Shown: one piece after another, positions 61,729-64,000 of the stretch
Numbering within the stretch: position 1 is the first letter of the stretch
Layout: each line of letters opens with the position of its first letter
From: UMGS1519 sp050951005
GTDB lineage: Bacteria; Actinomycetota; Coriobacteriia; Coriobacteriales; Eggerthellaceae
NCBI GenBank assembly: GCA_050951005.1
Contig: JBMNIP010000002.1
Span: 248,001 to 312,000, forward strand
Reading direction: 5' to 3'
Length of the DNA stretch: 64,000 bases
Position numbers and translations under genes: made by a program
The notes under the pieces: model-generated
Seen by the model: only the letters and a program-made list of their open reading frames with translations
What the model was told of the DNA's origin: nothing
The model's database searches: none

Positions 61729-62661
61729 ATGAAGCTGCATCCATTCCCAGGGTATGAGGCGCATACCCTCCAGAACATCGGCGGTCCGGAGAACCAGGTT
61801 TCTATGGAAGAGATCCAAGCCGGAATCGCCAAGGGAAAGCCCGCGCCGGGAACCACAATCGAGGATATCCAGATCCCCGGCCCCGATGAGGGGCAGCAGC
61901 TGAAACTGCATGTCATCACCCCGGCAAACCTTCCCGACAAAGCCCCGATCATCATGGATATCCATGGCGGCGGCTGGATAAGCGGCCAGGTGGAGATCGA
62001 TGACGCCCGCAACCTGCTGGTTGCCGAGAACCTTCCCGGCATCGTCGTTTCCGTCGACTATCGCCTGTCAGTGAACGGCATCTGCTACCCCAAGCCCCTT
62101 GAGGACTGCATTGCCGCCTGGATGTGGCTCCACGACCACGCTGCCGAATTGGGCGGCGATCCGGACCGCATGGGCATCATGGGTACCAGCAGCGGGGGCA
62201 ACCTGTCAGCCGGCCTGCAGCTGTGGATTCGCGACCACGAGCTCCCGCAACCGAAGCTCGTGGTGTTGGTGTGCGCCGCACTGAAGCGCGGGTTCAGCAC
62301 CGCGAAGCTGGAATATGGAGAATTAGGTTCATCTGAAGCCCCGCTCGCCGCTTCCCCCGAATACCAATACCTTCCCGCTGACGGCAGCTATCCTCCCTAC
62401 TACGCCTTCCCCGGGTATTGCCCCGACCTCTCCCACCTGGGACCGACCATGGTCATTGCGGCCGAATACGATCCTCTGCGTACCGAGGATGTCGAGTATG
62501 CCTGCCGGCTGCTTTCCTCAGGTGTGCCGTGCGAGATGTACGTGGCACCGCGCGTCTCGCACGGTTACTGCGTTGTCGACCATCCGCTGATGCGATTCAC
62601 CCAACGGATGATCACCGCCTCGTTCCGCCGCGAATTCGGCATGGAGACGGTGGAATTCTAG
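61729..62661 (+). CDS. Alpha/beta-hydrolase, hormone-sensitive-lipase-like esterase
   Basis: 310 residues with the HSL-family signature: oxyanion motif IMDIHGGGWISGQ, nucleophile elbow MGTSSGGNLS, acid Asp in AAEYDPLRTEDVEY and His in RVSHGYCVVDH. Cytoplasmic; substrate unknown. It is a distant relative of the hydrolase at 54349-55323 but in its own transcription unit. ATG at 61729 with GGGAGGTTCG upstream. A very strong terminator follows. Confidence 0.87.
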   Translation: MKLHPFPGYEAHTLQNIGGPENQVSMEEIQAGIAKGKPAPGTTIEDIQIPGPDEGQQLKLHVITPANLPDKAPIIMDIHGGGWISGQVEIDDARNLLVAENLPGIVVSVDYRLSVNGICYPKPLEDCIAAWMWLHDHAAELGGDPDRMGIMGTSSGGNLSAGLQLWIRDHELPQPKLVVLVCAALKRGFSTAKLEYGELGSSEAPLAASPEYQYLPADGSYPPYYAFPGYCPDLSHLGPTMVIAAEYDPLRTEDVEYACRLLSSGVPCEMYVAPRVSHGYCVVDHPLMRFTQRMITASFRREFGMETVEF

Positions 62662-62684
62662 GCAAACCGTCCTACCGGGATTGC

Positions 62685-62733
62685 AAGCGGGACGGTACCG
62701 GTATCAACCGGTACCGTCCCGCTTCTCTCTTGC
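62685..62733 (+). terminator. Strong intrinsic terminator after the esterase
   Basis: An 18-bp perfect stem (62685-62702 with 62707-62724, core GCGGGACGGTACCGGT) around the loop ATCA, followed by CTCTCTTGC. It separates the convergent esterase and acidic-protein genes. Confidence 0.85.
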
Positions 62734-62754
62734 TTCCCGCAATGAAAACGAGGG

Positions 62755-64000
62755 CTATACCAAACGGTCGGTATTCACGGCGGTGATGTGCCCATCCGCA
62801 TCGCGGAAGAAGCTGACCCTTCCATCGCTCGACGTATGGAACAGCTCGAACGTTCCCGGAGCAGCCGCATCCGCCCTATGATGGGCATCGTCATCGGACA
62901 GGGCATCGTCATCGGACAGGGCATCGTCATCGGTACCTGGTTTCCCCTTCCGACCGTTGCCCTCTTTCGCGCGCGCTTCCCTCTCGTGCATCACGAACAG
63001 ATCATCGGGCGCCTCCGTTGCCTGACCGCGCGGAATCACCACGGAAGCCTCCGGATCTTCTTCATGTCTCAGGAAGAATTGCGGAAAGCGGTGCTTGCGC
63101 TGCTCCTTCCTTAAGCGCTTACGCTCTTCTTTCTCCTCGCGTTCCTTGAGGATGGCACGTTCCGCATGGGAGTGGGAGGAAAAGCCGATGGAGATGCTCG
63201 GTTCGCCTTCTGCCGGCTGCGGATCGGCGGGCTTCGATCCGCCTTGTCCCGGGGCACTCGGGGTTCCCTTGTCAACCTTCGGAGTACGGTCGGTATCGGA
63301 GCGCATCATACGTTCGCGCTCGGCATACTCGGCGTGCACTTCTTCGGTTAGCTCCTCGTTGCCCGCCGTCTCAAGTTCGTCGGCGGTTGGGAGGATAACA
63401 GCTACCGGATCATCATAGAGGCTTGCCTGTGCAGCCGCAGCAGCATAGCGGTCCTTCTCGTCCTCGTCTTCGGCCTGATACACCATCTCGGCATTCAGCA
63501 TCTGAACCACATTCACGGGTGCGGTATCGCCCCGCCAGCGGCCTTTATCATCGTATCTCGGGTCAGGCTGCTGCCCCGCGTCTGCAGCATCGGATAGCGC
63601 TTCGTCCCGAGCCTCGGCCGCATCCTCTGATTCGACGGGCTCCTCGGAATCGGCTGCCGCGGGAGGCGCCGGGATATCGTCCTCTTCCTGAGCGGCTTGA
63701 TTGCCCGGCCCGTCCAACCGGGCGTCTGCCTCAGTTCCAGAATGCGCTGCCGTCTCTTCGGCCGACACTTCGACGGTGCTGTCCGGGATTCCATCGACAG
63801 ACGCGCCTGCGGCTTCCTCGTCCAATGGCCCTTCTGCGGTTTGCAGGGCCTTAACCAGAGAGATGTTGGCTTCGGCAATCGTGCGAAGCTCTTCGGCCAT
63901 GGCGCGGCGCTCCGCACCGTGGACCTTATGGTCGGCAAGCTCGTCGGCAATCTCCATCACCCGGGTCCATGATTGCGTGCGCAAATCGGCATCGAGCGCG
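62755..64000 (-). CDS. Acidic, repeat-containing protein of unknown function (5' end beyond window)
   Basis: At least 415 residues; the frame remains open to the right edge, so the true start lies outside. I recognise no catalytic domain. An N-terminal helical part (ELADHKVHGAERRAMAEELR) is followed by a Glu/Asp/Ala-rich disordered region, a charged Lys/Glu helix (ILKEREEKEERKRLRKEQRK), an SDDDAL tandem repeat, and a small C-terminal module (FELFHTSSDGRVSFFRDADGHITAVNTDRLV) that looks folded. No membrane segment is seen in this part; an upstream one cannot be excluded. Confidence 0.7.
   Translation of the reverse strand, partial: ALDADLRTQSWTRVMEIADELADHKVHGAERRAMAEELRTIAEANISLVKALQTAEGPLDEEAAGASVDGIPDSTVEVSAEETAAHSGTEADARLDGPGNQAAQEEDDIPAPPAAADSEEPVESEDAAEARDEALSDAADAGQQPDPRYDDKGRWRGDTAPVNVVQMLNAEMVYQAEDEDEKDRYAAAAAQASLYDDPVAVILPTADELETAGNEELTEEVHAEYAERERMMRSDTDRTPKVDKGTPSAPGQGGSKPADPQPAEGEPSISIGFSSHSHAERAILKEREEKEERKRLRKEQRKHRFPQFFLRHEEDPEASVVIPRGQATEAPDDLFVMHEREARAKEGNGRKGKPGTDDDALSDDDALSDDDAHHRADAAAPGTFELFHTSSDGRVSFFRDADGHITAVNTDRLV
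62883..62933 (-). repeat. 18-nt tandem repeat encoding SDDDAL
   Basis: Nearly three exact copies of GGGCATCGTCATCGGACA (plus-strand reading, 62883-62933) sit in frame and encode (SDDDAL) repeats near the C-terminus of the acidic protein. Perfect DNA identity between copies suggests recent slippage and length variation between strains. Confidence 0.8.

Noticed and set aside
62883..62933. Short tandem repeats as a CRISPR array
   Set aside because: Units are contiguous without spacers and are in frame inside a coding region.

Overview
The window is a gene-dense chromosomal segment (GC near 60% by eye) that looks like an actinobacterium of the Coriobacteriia, most likely a gut or oral Eggerthellaceae-type anaerobe. 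That placement is an inference from gene content: L,L-diaminopimelate aminotransferase (DapL), a short-form HisG fused to HisZ, a NiaR-controlled nadABC operon, a T-box before pheST, frequent GTG/TTG starts, and many solute carriers. There are no rRNA or tRNA genes, insertion sequences, prophage genes or CRISPR arrays. Most of the window is core metabolism.

Layout. 0.1-7 kb: dapL (minus), a small membrane-anchored protein with an apparent one-base frameshift, the cydDC exporter pair, and a SAM methyltransferase. 7-14.3 kb: an SSS-family symporter behind a leader with a small frame and a terminator, an AEC carrier coupled to a nitrilase-family amidohydrolase, a GH2 glycosidase, a GIY-YIG protein and a GNAT acetyltransferase. 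14.3-21.2 kb: an unassigned radical SAM enzyme, then nadA-nadB-nadC-niaR (de novo NAD synthesis plus its likely niacin-sensing repressor) and a class I glutamine-amidotransferase-like hydrolase. 21.2-33 kb: a zinc-ribbon/FN3 membrane protein, a very large MacB-like ABC protein, pheST with a Phe T-box, a CoA-transferase, a secreted beta-lactamase-fold protein and a hotdog thioesterase. 33-51.2 kb, all minus strand: recQ, two tandem YhgE/Pip membrane proteins, an eight-gene his operon (hisZG-D-C-B-H-A-F-I) and gatCAB. 51.4-56.3 kb: a compact accessory unit of UbiD-family decarboxylase, MFS carrier and alpha/beta-hydrolase with a divergent LysR regulator. 56.4-64 kb: ychF, an NSS-family transporter, asnB, a second esterase and an acidic repeat-containing protein that runs off the right edge.

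How the genes work together. Histidine synthesis is nearly complete, but no HisE or HisN is seen here, and the HisI and HisB present are monofunctional. NAD synthesis from aspartate is complete (NadA, NadB, NadC) with its probable regulator last in the operon. GatCAB, AsnB and PheST supply translation. The least explained parts are the LysR/esterase/MFS/UbiD unit, the HisZG fusion, the tandem YhgE pair that follows hisI by 21 nt, and several dyad or leader structures before transporters.
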